A stretch of DNA of 64,000 nucleotides, taken from assembly GCA_963791625.1 (NCBI GenBank), contig CAWBTA010000001.1:1-64000 (forward strand), read 5' to 3'. The notes under the pieces are model-generated. The model was not told the DNA's origin and searched no databases. It was given only the letters and a program-made list of their open reading frames with translations. Made by a program: the position numbers and the translations under genes. This stretch comes from JANMCE01 sp963791625. GTDB lineage: Bacteria > Actinomycetota > Acidimicrobiia > Acidimicrobiales > Ilumatobacteraceae. Position 1 is the first letter of the stretch, and each line of letters opens with the position of its first letter. Shown one piece after another: positions 1 to 10,100 of the stretch.

Positions 1-187
1 GGGTAGCACGAACTCGGAAAGCTAGAAAGCGGCCAACGAGTGGATGTTCGTGGCCGACATTGTGTGTGTTTCTTTACATACCCCGGTCAAGGTCTCTTCA
101 CACTCCCCAAGTAGCGAGCTTCCGGGCCGACACAACGGCGGACGATCCGCCCACCGGGGCGATCGGGTACGACGGAGTTGATCACCG

Positions 188-1426
188 ATGAGACACTGTT
201 CGGCCGAGCGCTGCTTGCGGCGGCCACCGCTTGTGCCGGCTGGTGGCTATCGCCCCGGCCCCGCCACCGCGATGGCGGTCGATGACCCGCCCGAAGTTGT
301 GGTCGAGGTCGACGAGACCAGCCGCTTGATCGGTAGCAGGCGAGTTCACCTACACGCTCAAGGACCGGCCGAGGTCACGGAGTTCAGCCACCGGTACCCG
401 GTGGGAATGACAGCGCCGCGCAAGTCGTGGCTGAGAGTAACTCGACCTGTGGTAACGGCCCGCACACTCGCCCTCGACCCTGACGGTCAACCAGGACATG
501 TCGGGCTGGTCGGTCTCCGCAGCTCCGAAGTGTGAACTCACCATGCGGGTGTTGGCTCGTGTAGCGGGCAAGTTCGACGCCGTCGGCGGGATCACATCGG
601 AAGGATTCACGCTCGGCGGCTACGGCGGAGACAAGGGGTATGCATCGGTGGCTACTACGGGCGTGACGAACCTGGTGGTTCCGTCGGTCATCTACGTGGG
701 TGATCCCTCTAAACCGGGCATGACCATGACGGCAACCTCGGCGAACATCACCACTGGTGATGACGTCACGCTTACCTACAACGTCGACGGACATGCGTTC
801 GGTATTGCCCATACGAACATGACGGTCAACCCATGCGCTGCCCACCGGCGTCGGCACGGTTCGCTCCGGGTCGAATACCTGTGGCGGTTCGCTGACGGCG
901 ACGGGTACGGCCGTGGCGCTCACCGGCGTTGCCTTCCCGGGCACCGAGACCGCGACCGCACGAACGTGTACCTTCAGCGTGATCCTCAAGACGGCCAAGG
1001 CCGGTAACTACACCCTCGGAAGCGGTGTTACGACGTCCCTTGCACGGTGTCGTACCGACCCCGGTCGTTGTCGCCGACCCGGCCGGCTTCGTCGCCGTCA
1101 ACCCGGCTCGACTGCGTGACACTCGTGCGGCGCGAAGGTCGGTGCCGGATCGGTGACCGAGGTGCAGGTCGCGGGCGTGAGTGGCGTTCCCGCCACCGCC
1201 ACCGACGCCGTGCTCAACGTGATTGCGATGACCCGGCCGCCGCTGGTTTCATCACGGTGTACCGGCGGCAGCCCGATCCCACAGACCTCGAACGTAACTT
1301 CATGCCCGGCCAGACCAGGTCGAACCGCGTGTCGGTGAAATTCGGTACCGGCGGCAAGGCGTGTGTTACGGCAGCCGTTCGACGCACGTGATCGTTGACC
1401 TCAACGGTTCGTTCGCTCCGAGGTAG
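188..1426 (+). pseudogene. Broken secreted surface protein ending in an LDTR-type beta domain
   Basis: Reading across all three forward frames recovers one protein-like message. Around 560-810 there is a beta-rich segment (GGITSEGFTLGG, then VIYVGDPSKPGMTMTATSAN). Around 910-1040 comes TFSVILKTAKAGNYTLGSG. From about 1060 to 1426 runs the domain seen again at the right of the window: FVAVNPARLRDTR, GVPATATDAVLNVI, a GFITVY segment, and a final VIVDLNGSFAP before TAG. The domain family is common in acidimicrobial extracellular proteins and its function is unknown to me. At least four frame changes are needed, so the copy is either a pseudogene or badly sequenced. The 5' end is not defined; 188 is the first plausible ATG. 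A strong hairpin follows the stop, which supports the 3' boundary. Confidence 0.55.
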
Positions 1427-1455
1427 ATCACTCCCTCATCTCCCTCGGACCGTGG

Positions 1456-1490
1456 ACGGAGCCCCACCCACTTCGTGGGTCGGGCTCCGT
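1456..1490 (+). terminator. Strong intergenic hairpin terminator
   Basis: ACGGAGCCC and ACCCAC pair with GTGGGT and GGGCTCCGT around a TTC loop, giving a 15-bp GC-rich stem with one C/C mismatch. It lies 30 nt after the stop of the broken surface gene. No T tract follows, as is usual for actinobacterial intrinsic terminators. Confidence 0.75.
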
Positions 1491-1620
1491 CGCGTCTGCT
1501 TGTCCAACTCGGGTCGCACGGTGCAACGGCCAGGCTGTATGAAGGAACCCTTACCTATTTAGCGTCAAGAACGAACGCTTGGCGTCGACTTTCCCTCTGA
1601 GATTCTGGAGGGAAACACCG

Positions 1621-4600
1621 ATGAAGTTCGACACTTGGGCAACGGCACGACGGCGACCGCACAATTCTGCCGAGGCGTTACTCAGTCAGCGTGGCGGCTC
1701 GCCGCCGTCAGCGCGCTCGCGGCACCGGGCGTTGTGACTGTCACGGTTGCCGCAGCGCCGGCGCACGCTGCGGGGTCACCGTCGATCTACGCGACGTTGG
1801 GGACAAAACGATTCGATCCGGGCGTTCAACGACTCTCACCGTTTGGTTGGACAACACCTCCGGTACGAGTGCAGCAGCTGGCCTCGGCTTCCGTCTGAAC
1901 CTTCCGTCAGCGATCACGATCAATGCTCAGCCTTTCGGCTTGGATGGGTGCACGGCGTACGACAAACCCCTCACGTCGAGTTCCTCTATCTCGACACGTT
2001 CAGCTCGCCCTCGGTTTGGTCTTTGGTTGTGAACCCGACAAGTCCGGGTCGCGAGACTTCCGGCTTTCCCCTTCCGGCTGGACAGAAATGCCGTGTCCAG
2101 GTGGAACTCACGGCGTCGGCTTTGAACCCTTCGTGCGACTCGAATCCGGCGTCTCACACGATTACCAGTTCGGACTTGGTAGAACTCACCACGCACGTGC
2201 CAAACGTCGTCGACGACACAACTCCGCAATGCCTTATCGTGACCACGGCCGGTCCTCCTGATTTGAGATTCACGAGTCCGCTCGTTGCAACGAACGACAC
2301 CACGCCGACGATTTCGGGTGCGGGGGCTGTCTCGGGCAACACCGTCGCCGTGAAGGGTCCCGGAGACGCGACGTTTTGCACGACCGTTGCGACCGGTGCC
2401 ACGTGGTCATGCACGCCGACGACCGCGTTCGCCGTCGGGAATGTGGAGATCTCGGCGACGCAGAGCGACGGCACGTTGGCGTCGTTTCCGGTGACCAATC
2501 GGTTCGCCATCGATGCGACGCCACCGGGAGCCCCGTCGGTTGACAATCCGGCCTCGGGTGCGCTCGTGGCGAGTTCACCCAGCATCATCTGGGGATCCGG
2601 TGAAGAAGGGGCCAAGGTGACGGTGACCGATGCCGGGGGAAACACGATCTGCAACGGAGAACAGGTCAACGAAGGCACTTCGTACTGCAACCCAACCATC
2701 AGCCTCCCGGCCGGACTTGTGGTCCTCGCCGTGACCCAGGCCGACGTGGCCGGCAATGTGTCACCCTCGGTGACGCACGCGTTCGCCATCGGCGCGACGC
2801 GGCCGGCACCAATTGTGGCCGCTCCGCCAGCGAACGGGTTCGCACGGTCCACGACGCCGACGATCTCCGGATACGGACTCACCGGCGCGACCGTGACCGT
2901 GAAGGACGCGTCGACTGCGACCCTCTGCACCGCCACAGTTGTGGCCGGCGCATGGTCGTGCGCGCCATCGACCCCACTTTCGCAAGGCGTCGTGACCGTG
3001 ACGGCCACGCAGACCGTGTCGGGAACGGTGTCGCCGGCTGCGACACGTTCGTTCACCGTCGACACGACGACGCCGGCTGCCCCGGTTGTTACCGCGCCCG
3101 CTGAAGGGTCGACCACGAACACCACCACTCCGGCGATCTCCGGCACCGGTGAGTCGAACGCCACGGTGACGGTCAAGGATGCCGCCAACGCGACGGTTTG
3201 CACGGCGACGGTGCCAGACGGCAGCACAACGTGGTCGTGCACGCCGAGCGCGGCGTTCGCGGTCGGCGCAGTCACATTGTCGACAACTCAGGCTGACCGT
3301 GCCGGCAACACATCGACCACGGACACACAGTCGTTCACCGTTGCCGATGCGCCGGCTGCCCCCGTGATCAGCGCCCCGGCAGCGGGATCGGCGACGTCGG
3401 ACACCACGCCGACGATCTCGGGTACCGGTGCCACCGGCAATACCGTCACGGTGAAGAGGCCATCGGCCGACGACCCCACCATCTGCACCGCGACCGTCGT
3501 CGCCGGCGCATGGTCGTGCACGCCCGCGCAGCCTTTCTCCGATGGGTCCGTGACGCTGACCGCCACGCAAACCGACACTTCGAACAACTCCTCGGACGCC
3601 ACGACGAGGCAGTTCAGCGTTGACACCGGAGCGCCAGCGCCGCCGGCATTCACAAGCCCGATCAATGGTTCCGCGTTTAACAGCCGCACGCTCCCGTCAA
3701 TTTTGGGCACCGGTGAAGCGGCGAGCACCGTCACGGTGAAACTCCCGGACGGCGCAACGGTGTGCACCGCCCTTGTCACCTCGGAGGGCTCCTGGGGGTG
3801 CGACCCAACACCACAACTGGAGGGACCGATCACGTGGGAGGCCACCGCCACAGACCCGGCCGGCAACACGTCCGCGAGTTCGCAAGTCGCCTTGACCCTT
3901 GACGACACGGCGCCTGCCGAGGGTGTCGTCACTACCCCGGCCGAGGGTTCGACGACGAACGACGCAACCCCAACCATCCGTGGGACGGGGGCTGAAGCCG
4001 GCGCTACCGTCCAGGTGTTTTACGACCGGAACAGACCTGCGTGCGAGACGGTCGTGACGACAGCTCCCGACTGGTCGTGCACGCCGTCCGCGCCTATTGC
4101 GGAAGGCCCGCGGAGGTTCTACGCCTGGCAGTTTGACCGTGCGGGCAATTTTTCCAACGCCGGACTCGTCAAGTTCAGCATCGACCTGACCGCTCCCGGC
4201 GCCCTGGTGATCACGACCCCTGGAAGCGGTGACGCCCTGACCGACAACACACCGACGATCACCGGCTCGGGCGGAGAAGCCGGCGCAACCGTCACGGTGG
4301 CGACATCGACCGGCGCGCCCGTGTGCACCACCACCGTCGGACCGGAGGGTGCCTGGATTTGCACGCCTTTGGTAGCCCTCCCGGAGGGCGCGGTCACCTT
4401 GGTGGCCACGCAAACTGACGGTGTCGGCAACACGTCGGCCGCCACGAACCTCGACGTTTTCATCGATTCGCTCCCCCCGACTGCCCCAGTGGTCTCGTCG
4501 CCCGCAGATCGAGCAAAGCTGCGGGTCTCGCCGTCGACCATCAGTGGCACCGGCGAGTCGGGCTCAATCGTCACGGTGAAGAACGGGAGCGGTGCCACGA

Positions 4601-5478
4601 TCTGCTCGGCCGAGGTGTCGGCCGCCGGCACATGGTCGTGCACACCGCAAACCGCGCTGTCCGACGGCTCGATGTCGCTCACGGCGACGCAACGAGACGC
4701 AGCCGGTCACGACTCCCCGTCCACCACGTTGACCTTCACCGTCGACACCACCGCGCCGGCATCGCCGACAGCCGAGTCGACCCAGGACGGATCCGCGTCA
4801 CCGACGCTCTCCGGCACCGGCGAGCCCGACGCCACCATCAACGTGTCTGGCGCCAACGGCGAAGCAATCTGCGCTGCGCAAGTGTCGGCATCGGGAACCT
4901 GGTCATGCAAACCGTCGGCGGCCTTGCCGATCGGGTCGCAGCAACTCTCGGTCACCCAGACCGACGGCGCAGGAAACCGCTCCACGACATCGGTCGTACT
5001 GAACGTCACCGTTGTGGCGGCCAACGCCAAGATCATCGGCCGCGTGTTCCGCGACCTTTACCGCGATGGCGTCGCCGATCCGGACGAGCCCGACATCTCC
5101 AACGTCGAGGTTCGTCTGTGGACGCCCGGCCCGGACGGTGTTCTCGGCACCGGCGACGACGTTCACATCCAGACGGCGACCACTCACAGCCCGTACGTCT
5201 TCGAGGGGCTTCGTGACGGTACCTACCGTGTCGAGATCGTGAAGGCGACATTGCCGTTCGGCGCTTCAGCGACGACGAACACAACACAGGACATCACGAT
5301 TGCCAACCAGGTCGACCAGACAACGACACAGCAGTTCGGCTTCCACTTTAGCGCCAAGAGTCTGCCGGTGACTGGCGTCGACTCTGAAGCAATCCTTCGG
5401 TGGGCACTCCTCGCGGTCCTGCTCGGTGGAGCACTCGTCCTGATCACCCGCCGTCGCCGGTCACCCGTGAGCCGCTGA
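1621..5478 (+). CDS. Sortase-anchored surface protein with ten Ig-like repeats (frameshifted at 5' end)
   Basis: A large extracellular protein, probably an adhesin or wall-linked stalk. A GGAGGG site precedes ATG 1621. A signal peptide with a hydrophobic run ending near AAPAHA is legible around 1690-1775. The mature N-terminus (VDLRDVGDKTIRSG) is in another frame up to about 1990. From about 2000 to the stop the frame is open. Ten Ig-like repeats of about 90 residues follow, then an SdrD/prealbumin-like domain (GRVFRDLYRDGVADPDEPD), then SLPVTG, a membrane span and an RRRRS tail, which is a classical LPXTG sorting signal. Adding one G to the G run at 1772-1775 joins the signal peptide to the mature protein, so sequencing error is likely there. 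No sortase gene lies in the window. The C-terminal call is firm; the exact N-terminus is not. Confidence 0.85.
2250..5016 (+). repeat. Ten tandem Ig-like domain repeats
   Basis: Each unit is about 270-280 nt and encodes the pattern P..G....TPTISGTGE.GA, then TVTVKD, a Cys, TATV, then W-x-C-TPS, then TATQTD.AGN.S, ending TVDTTAP. Every repeat carries two cysteines, the second usually in a WSC motif, so an internal disulfide per domain is likely outside the cell. Repeats 2, 6 and 7 are the most diverged; repeats 3-5 and 8-9 are most alike. Confidence 0.85.
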
Positions 5479-5505
5479 CTCGGGTCAGGATCGCGTCATG
5501 CGAGA

Positions 5506-5933
5506 TCAGGCGAGCCGTGTGCCTGCTTCCTCTTGGGCAGTGCTGACGCGGGGGCTCTTGGCTGCGTACGCGTTGAGGAAGTGGGCGATCAGCCAACCGA
5601 GCGCGGCCGAAGCCATGCCCGCAAACCCGACCAACCGCAACGTCGTGTTCGTCCAGCTGGCGATCACCGCACCCGACGTGCCCGTGATGAGCGGCATCGA
5701 TATCTCGACGTTGCGGAAGGTCGAGCGGATGACGTGCGTAAGTGGCGGCAGGTTGTCTTGAGACTTCGCGATGCTGATCAACTCGGGAACGAGGAAGAGA
5801 ACGACGAACGCCGACGCGCCGCGGTGAAGTCGCGGACGACGATGCTGTAGGTGACCCAGGTGATCGTCGTCGTCCACCACATGACGATCCACCACGGGTT
5901 CCAACCGGAATCTTCAAGGATCATCGGATTCAT
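5506..5933 (-). CDS. Small multi-span membrane protein (one frameshift)
   Basis: I do not recognise the family. Two frames joined near 5820 give a protein of about 140 residues starting MNPMILEDSGWNPWW. It has about four hydrophobic segments: WWTTTITWVTYSIVV, FVVLFLVPELISIA, a segment around AVIASWTNTTLRLVGFAGM, and ALGWLIAHFLNAYAA. A short charged tail follows. It converges on the sortase-anchored protein, with only 27 nt between the two stops, and lies 12 nt downstream of the esterase remnant. Function unknown. The N-terminal frame depends on one indel. Confidence 0.5.
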
Positions 5934-5945
5934 CGTGAGGTCACC

Positions 5946-7166
5946 TTAGGCACATGAGGTGCAGCGAACGTCCGGGACCTTCTCACCGGCGAGCAGGCGG
6001 GTGAACCAGTCCACGAAGCGCACGCCGTTGACCGACTGCGTGTAGAACTCGGGCCTCGCCAGGATCGTGTGGGTCGTGCCGGGGGCGAGGTAGTCGGCGA
6101 TGTTCACACCGGTGGCTTCGACCTTGGCGCCGTTATCGGTAATCAACTTGTCGAGCTAGTCACTGCCGACACCGGCGACCGCCGAGAACGAGGCCTGCAC
6201 GCTGTCGAACGCGTGATCATGACGTGCCATCACGACCTTGGGCGCGTGCGCCCCGGCGTAGGCGAAGGCATCGGGGATGCCCCACTGCTCGGGTGTGAGA
6301 TTGGCTGTCTCCGGCCAAGTTGGTCGGGCGTCGAAAGGCACCCCAGAGGTTGCCGATGAAGGTATTGACGGTGGGCCGTGACGGGTACACGCCAGAACCG
6401 TCGGCCAACGCCGTGATGCTCGCGGTCGGGTAACGGTCGGCGGCTAGGCCGCCAAAGAGCGGTGAGGGCACGCCGCCTGCCGACGATCCGTCACGAGAAT
6501 CTCGGTGGCCTTCGGAAAGCGTCGCACCATCTCTTCGAACCCGAAGCGGGCGTTCACCATGCCGTTTTGCTCGACGACGAGACCATTGCCGTAGTCGTGT
6601 GTGCTGTTGCCAAGGTGGACATCGCCCGTGCAGTACGGCACGTACACGAACGACCAGTCGGCCACCGGGTTGTCAGCGTGTGAAAGGTTGAACAGACCGA
6701 CGTAGCGGGAAGGGTCGTCGTCAGCGGTAACGGTGCGGTCGTACGTGCTCGACGTGGAGAAGTTGCACATCTCGGCGCTGAAGCACGCACCTCCTCCCTG
6801 GAAGTACAGGACGACCTTCTCGGGGTTCGCTTCACGGACCCAGAGGTTCCAGTCGCTGCCGTCGGCGCACATGCACGTTTCGTCACCCTCCACGCGCTGC
6901 CAGGTGCGCGTGGCCGCCTGAGCTGTCGTGGCGACAGTCGTCGCCGTCGTCGTGGTGGTCGTTGTGATCTCGGCTGCGACGGTCGTGGTCCCTGCGATCG
7001 CGACGGTCGTGGCTGGCGCCGCCGTCGTCTGACTGGTTTCGTTGCTGCTACTCGCGCAACCGGCGGCAAGAAGTGCAACCGCAACGGTCAGTGACGTTCG
7101 AATCCCCCTGTGGCCAGTATTGCCGCTCGGCCACCGGGACAAGTCCTCACGAGCCCACCGGGGCAA
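5946..7166 (-). pseudogene. Pectinacetylesterase/Notum-like lipoprotein, broken
   Basis: Four segments in two or three frames spell one carbohydrate-esterase-like lipoprotein. The first has a lipobox (LLAAGC), a long Thr-rich linker, then YFQGGGACFSAEMCNF and YVPYCTGDVHLG, both typical of the PAE/Notum fold. The next begins with the nucleophile region, GSSAGG once one G is restored near 6488, and continues VPSPLFGGLAADRYP. A further segment reads PFDARPTWPETANLTPEQWG; adding one base in the run at 6341-6344 would connect it. An in-frame TAG (6156-6158) then interrupts before LDKLITDNGAKVEATG and the C-terminal tail. The family removes acetyl or acyl groups from polysaccharide or protein. Two errors look like lost G residues, but the TAG is a substitution, so true decay is possible. 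Start 7166 is uncertain. Confidence 0.65.
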
Positions 7167-7545
7167 CCGGGGTCAGGCCGGCATTGGTCGCAGCCTCGGC
7201 TTGGCGAGCGTCGTAGGTGTAGATCTCGGTTGCGCCCACTTCGAGAGCGGCAGCCAGGTGGAGCGCGTCGAGCGATCGGAGATGCCGACCAGGGAGATTG
7301 CCCGCTCTGATGAAGGTGGCGTCATCGGCGCTGATGATGTCGATCTTTGTGAGCTCGGCTTCGATGTCCGTCGCGTCGATGCCGAGGCGAAGACCGGCGC
7401 GGCGAAGCTCCGTCTCAAGCAGGATGGACGACACGATTCGGTGGCCGGCCTTGCGGGCGTTTTCGATGTCGGCCTGAAGCGCAGGCGTCTCTGGTTCAGC
7501 GACGAAGAGCTTCAGGTATGCCGAGGTGTCGATGTAGCGGATCAT
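7147..7545 (-). CDS. vapC: VapC-like PIN-domain toxin
   Basis: A 132-residue PIN RNase, the usual VapC length. Acidic catalytic positions are visible in order: YIDTSAYLKL at the N-terminus, the Glu of LLETELRRAG, the Asp of SLDALHLAAAL, and the Asp of YTYDARQ. VapC toxins cut RNA, often tRNA or rRNA, with Mg2+. The start overlaps the stop of the upstream antitoxin by 4 nt (ATGA), so the pair is translationally coupled. Its 3' end overlaps the assigned start region of the esterase remnant. Confidence 0.88.
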   Translation of the reverse strand: MIRYIDTSAYLKLFVAEPETPALQADIENARKAGHRIVSSILLETELRRAGLRLGIDATDIEAELTKIDIISADDATFIRAGNLPGRHLRSLDALHLAAALEVGATEIYTYDARQAEAATNAGLTPVAPVGS

Positions 7546-7808
7546 CGATCATCGCGGAGATCGGCGAGTACCTCGGCAGTCGTCAGCGTGTCGTGCCTGA
7601 GGGGCGCAGCCGGACCGAGAGCAGCGATGTTCGTAGCCCGGCGGATTCGACCTGCGGCGACCAGCCGATCGATGGCCGTCGTTGTCGGCGGCACGAGAAT
7701 TGCCGTCAACTCCCCGTGGTTCGTGACACCGATGGACTCGCCACGCCGTACGCGTTCGAGAACCTGCCCACTGTTATTGCGAAGGTCGCGGTGGGAGATG
7801 GTGTCCAT
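7542..7808 (-). CDS. vapB: VapB-like (Phd/YefM-fold) antitoxin
   Basis: An 88-residue protein beginning MDTISHRDLRNNSGQVLERV, which is the Phd/YefM-type DNA-binding half, followed by GESIGVTNHGELTAILVPP. The C-terminal tail is rich in Leu/Thr/Asp and would wrap the PIN toxin. It overlaps vapC by 4 nt. No Shine-Dalgarno precedes ATG 7808. A TACACT box ends 6 nt upstream of the ATG, so the message may be leaderless. An older open frame reads on upstream into the dead transposase, but ATG 7808 matches the family's start. Confidence 0.85.
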   Translation of the reverse strand: MDTISHRDLRNNSGQVLERVRRGESIGVTNHGELTAILVPPTTTAIDRLVAAGRIRRATNIAALGPAAPLRHDTLTTAEVLADLRDDR

Positions 7809-7814
7809 GAAAGG

Positions 7815-7833
7815 AGTGTAGCACCCGTAGCAC
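7815..7833 (-). promoter_or_regulatory. vapBC promoter/operator with direct repeats
   Basis: On the minus strand GTGCTAC occurs twice, separated by 2 nt (7818-7824 and 7827-7833). The proximal copy overlaps a TACACT -10-like box at 7815-7820. The box-to-ATG distance of 6 nt suggests a leaderless start. Autorepression by VapBC at the repeats is inferred from the usual behaviour of such loci. Confidence 0.45.
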
Positions 7834-7879
7834 AATCGTGGTCTCGAGGTGTGGGTGTCAAAAACCCTGTCGTGCCTGG

Positions 7880-8648
7880 TCAGGCCGCTTGGTGGTATTC
7901 GTGAACGAGTCCGTTGCATCGTGTTGTTACGGTGACTGGCGCTCTCGTGCGGAACGGTAGAACCACGGCTGGTTGTGGTGGCTGTTGGCCAAGGGAGCGG
8001 TGTGGCCGGTGCTCGTTGTAGTGCGCGACATACTCCTCGATGAGTCGTCGTAGCTGCGGTTCGTTCCAGATGATCGCACGCAGCGGCTGCCTGCGATCGG
8101 AGGAACGCTGTCCACGAAACCGTCGATCGAGTTGGCGCCGGTGCGATCTTCGCCGCGTGGAGAACGTTCCAGACGTTCGTCGCAGCGATCGGGTGACCGA
8201 GACGGCAGAGCTCCCCGGTGATTCGCCGGTATCCCCAGGTTGGGTTGTCTCTGGCCATCCGCACGATGAGTCGACGGATCTCGCTTGCTGTCGAGGGTCG
8301 GCCCGGTGGCCGGTTGGGTTGGTTCCAATGTCGGGCGATCAGCCGTCGATGCCAGCGAAGCAGGGTGTCTGGGGTGACGAGCCAGTCCGCACTTCGGGCT
8401 TTGGGTAGGGCTCGAGCGAGCGCAGCAAGGAACCATCGGTCGCGTTCGCGGACGTTCGAGACTTTCGTGCTTCGTTGCAGGACCATGACTTGATGGCGCA
8501 GCGCGACGATCTCGACATCTTTCTTGCGGCCGGACCAGACGGCGAGCGTTGCGAGGCCGACCAGGAGTCGGTAGAGGTGGCGGAACACACCGTCGAGTCT
8601 GTCGCGAAGTACCAGGTCAGCGTGCACGGCCGAGTAGATGACACCCAC
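7880..8648 (-). pseudogene. IS3/IS481-like integrase-core transposase, internally deleted
   Basis: The N-terminal half is intact: LRHQVMVLQRS, DTLLRWHRRLIARHW, GRPSTASEIRRLIVRMARDN, then NPTWGYRRITGEL, the usual HTH_21-like region before an rve DDE core. After SWTAFLRSQAA the catalytic core is missing. The message resumes in another frame as EEYVAHYNEHRPHRSLGQQ, the typical C-terminal signature, and stops at 7880-7882. About 150 residues containing the DDE triad appear deleted, so this copy cannot transpose. No terminal inverted repeats were identified. Confidence 0.75.
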
Positions 8649-8687
8649 ACTAACCGTCCAACGGCCAATCGCTCTATTTGTAGTTGA

Positions 8688-8710
8688 TATCGCTTGGTTA
8701 TGAAGCGATA
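8688..8710. promoter_or_regulatory. Inverted repeat upstream of the HTH-nucleotidyltransferase gene
   Basis: TATCGCTT and AAGCGATA form perfect 8-nt arms around a 7-nt spacer, ending 8 nt before the GTG start at 8719. The downstream protein begins with a winged-helix domain, so an autoregulatory operator is the natural inference. Confidence 0.5.
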
Positions 8711-8718
8711 CTGGTGGG

Positions 8719-9327
8719 GTGAGAGTTGCTGCGCCACCGTTGTTGCCGTTGTTCAGGTCGCGTCTTCAGGGTGAGGTGCTTGCCTTGCTGCTCGCCGACG
8801 CAAGCCGACGTTGGACGATCGATGAACTCGCCGACCGTACTCGGCACCCTTATCAGACGGTGGCCACCGAGGTTCGCCGGTGGCAAGAAGCGGGGATGCT
8901 CGATGTCACGATCGTGGGTCGAACGAAGCTGTTCGCGGTGAACTCAGCGAACCCGTATGTTCGACCGTTGAGCGAGTTGGTGTTGATGGCGTTCGGTCCG
9001 CCGCTTGTGATCGCCGAAGAGTTCGGCCAGGTGGCCCGTGTGGAACGGGTCTTTATTTACGGTTCGTGGGCGGCGCGTTTCGAAGGTGAGCCTGGTCCAA
9101 CACCGAACGACATCGATGTTCTCGTTGTCGGCACACCTGAGCGCGATGATGTCTATGACGCTGCTGCACGGTCGCAGCAGCGGCTGGGTCGTGAGGTGAA
9201 TGTGACGCAACGAACCGGCGCGCAGTGGGCTGCCGCCGACGATGGATTCACTCAGCACGTTCGCGCCTCACCGATTGTCGAACTGCCGTATCCTCAAAGT
9301 CGTGCCGAGATGGAACAAAGGAAGTGA
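8719..9327 (+). CDS. Winged-helix/MNT-type nucleotidyltransferase (antitoxin-like)
   Basis: A 202-residue two-domain protein. Residues 1-75 form a winged helix (WTIDELADRTRHPYQTVATE as recognition region, then EVRRWQEAGML). Residues about 100-190 are a minimal nucleotidyltransferase with GSWAARF followed by NDIDVLVVG, the GS...DxD motif. In MntA/HepT systems the nucleotidyltransferase modifies and neutralises a HEPN RNase. A HEPN-like gene overlaps the 3' end. The fused DNA-binding domain would let the antitoxin repress its own promoter, and a perfect inverted repeat lies just upstream. Start GTG 8719 is chosen because it begins the HTH fold. Confidence 0.8.
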   Translation: MRVAAPPLLPLFRSRLQGEVLALLLADASRRWTIDELADRTRHPYQTVATEVRRWQEAGMLDVTIVGRTKLFAVNSANPYVRPLSELVLMAFGPPLVIAEEFGQVARVERVFIYGSWAARFEGEPGPTPNDIDVLVVGTPERDDVYDAAARSQQRLGREVNVTQRTGAQWAAADDGFTQHVRASPIVELPYPQSRAEMEQRK

Positions 9328-9772
9328 AGTAATCGAGCGTCTGCTCGACGCGCGCCAACTGCAACGGGTACCTGCCGACTCGGCAACGGTTGACGCACTG
9401 CTCGCGTCGGCGCGTCGTCACGTCGGTTCCGCGTCGAGGTCTGCTGGCGATGATCCCGAGGGTGCGTTCTCGCTCGCGTACGACGCGGCGAGAAAAACCG
9501 CGACAGCGCTGCTGGCGCACCAGGGCCTACGCCCGACAACGGTCGGTGGCCACATCGTCGTGGTCGAGGCAGTCAACGCCCAGTTCCCCGCGGTTCCCGG
9601 CCTCAAGTCGATCGACCGGCTCCGCCGCAGACGCAACCAAGCCGAGTATCCCGAACCCGCAAGCTATGACCCCGTAACGACCGACGAAGCCAACGATGCC
9701 GCCGCAGTGGCCGGCGAATGCCTCGAAACCGCCGAGCGCCTCATCGGCGCACCGCAACTCGGCATCTTCTGA
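9302..9772 (+). CDS. HEPN-domain protein, partner of the nucleotidyltransferase
   Basis: An all-helical protein of about 156 residues. Visible features are AFSLAYDAARKTATALLAHQ in the first long helix and RLRRRRNQAEYP in the second. The latter resembles the R-N-x-A-E-Y version of the HEPN motif rather than the classic R-x4-6-H. Genes of this kind sit beside MNT nucleotidyltransferases and are thought to act as RNases restrained by them. GTG 9302 would overlap the antitoxin gene by 26 nt; an earlier ATG at 9242 is possible. Function is inferred from pairing and motif. Confidence 0.7.
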   Translation: MPRWNKGSEVIERLLDARQLQRVPADSATVDALLASARRHVGSASRSAGDDPEGAFSLAYDAARKTATALLAHQGLRPTTVGGHIVVVEAVNAQFPAVPGLKSIDRLRRRRNQAEYPEPASYDPVTTDEANDAAAVAGECLETAERLIGAPQLGIF

Positions 9773-9867
9773 CCACCGGAACGGCCAACCCGAGCGGAAA
9801 CCCGAAGAGGTTCTAACTCGCCCCCTCGTCGTGCCCAAGCGGTGGCCCCGACGATCGAACCTCTGCA

Positions 9868-9918
9868 AATGACAACGAATGACAAATCACCCTCGCTGCT
9901 TGTCATTGAAATGTCATT
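9868..9918. repeat. Paired heptamers AATGACA / TGTCATT
   Basis: AATGACA occurs at 9868 and 9878, and its complement TGTCATT at 9901 and 9912, forming a two-by-two inverted arrangement. Further TGTCAT copies occur at 10153 and 10207, on the other side of the tRNA-derived repeat at 10040. The spread resembles arm-type integrase sites around a core, but no integrase gene is present, so this is only a suggestion. Confidence 0.35.
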
Positions 9919-10039
9919 GGAAATCGTGCGTACTGGTGCATATCAGAGCAGATGAACGCTGATAATAGACTAGCGATTATGCATCTGAACTGGGACAACG
10001 TCCCACGGAAACAGATCAATACAAACTAAGATCTTCGAT

Positions 10040-10085
10040 CTCATAACCCGAAGGTCACAGGTTCAAATCCTGTCCCCGCCACCAA
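10040..10085 (+). repeat. 3' half of an initiator tRNA gene; likely attachment-site scar (left copy)
   Basis: The 46 bp begin in the anticodon loop (CTCATAA, anticodon CAU), continue with CCCGAAGGTC, a complete T arm (ACAGGTTCAAATCCTGT), the acceptor strand CCCCGCC and an encoded CCA. CTCATAACCCGAAGGTC matches the initiator tRNA anticodon arm. No 5' half (D arm, or a GGGG-rich acceptor strand) lies upstream, so this is not a functional tRNA. The same 46 bp recur exactly at 26624. Identical tRNA 3' ends are the usual att sites of integrative elements. Confidence 0.8.
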
Positions 10086-10100
10086 AGTAACACCTGGTCA

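Noticed and set aside
2154..3977. Long minus-strand open frames opposite the Ig-like repeats
   Set aside because: They mirror the repeat pattern of the plus-strand gene, have no start signals and no family-like content; high GC leaves antisense frames open.
10030..10090. A functional tRNA gene
   Set aside because: Only the 3' half from the anticodon loop is present; there is no D arm or 5' acceptor strand. The same holds at 26624.
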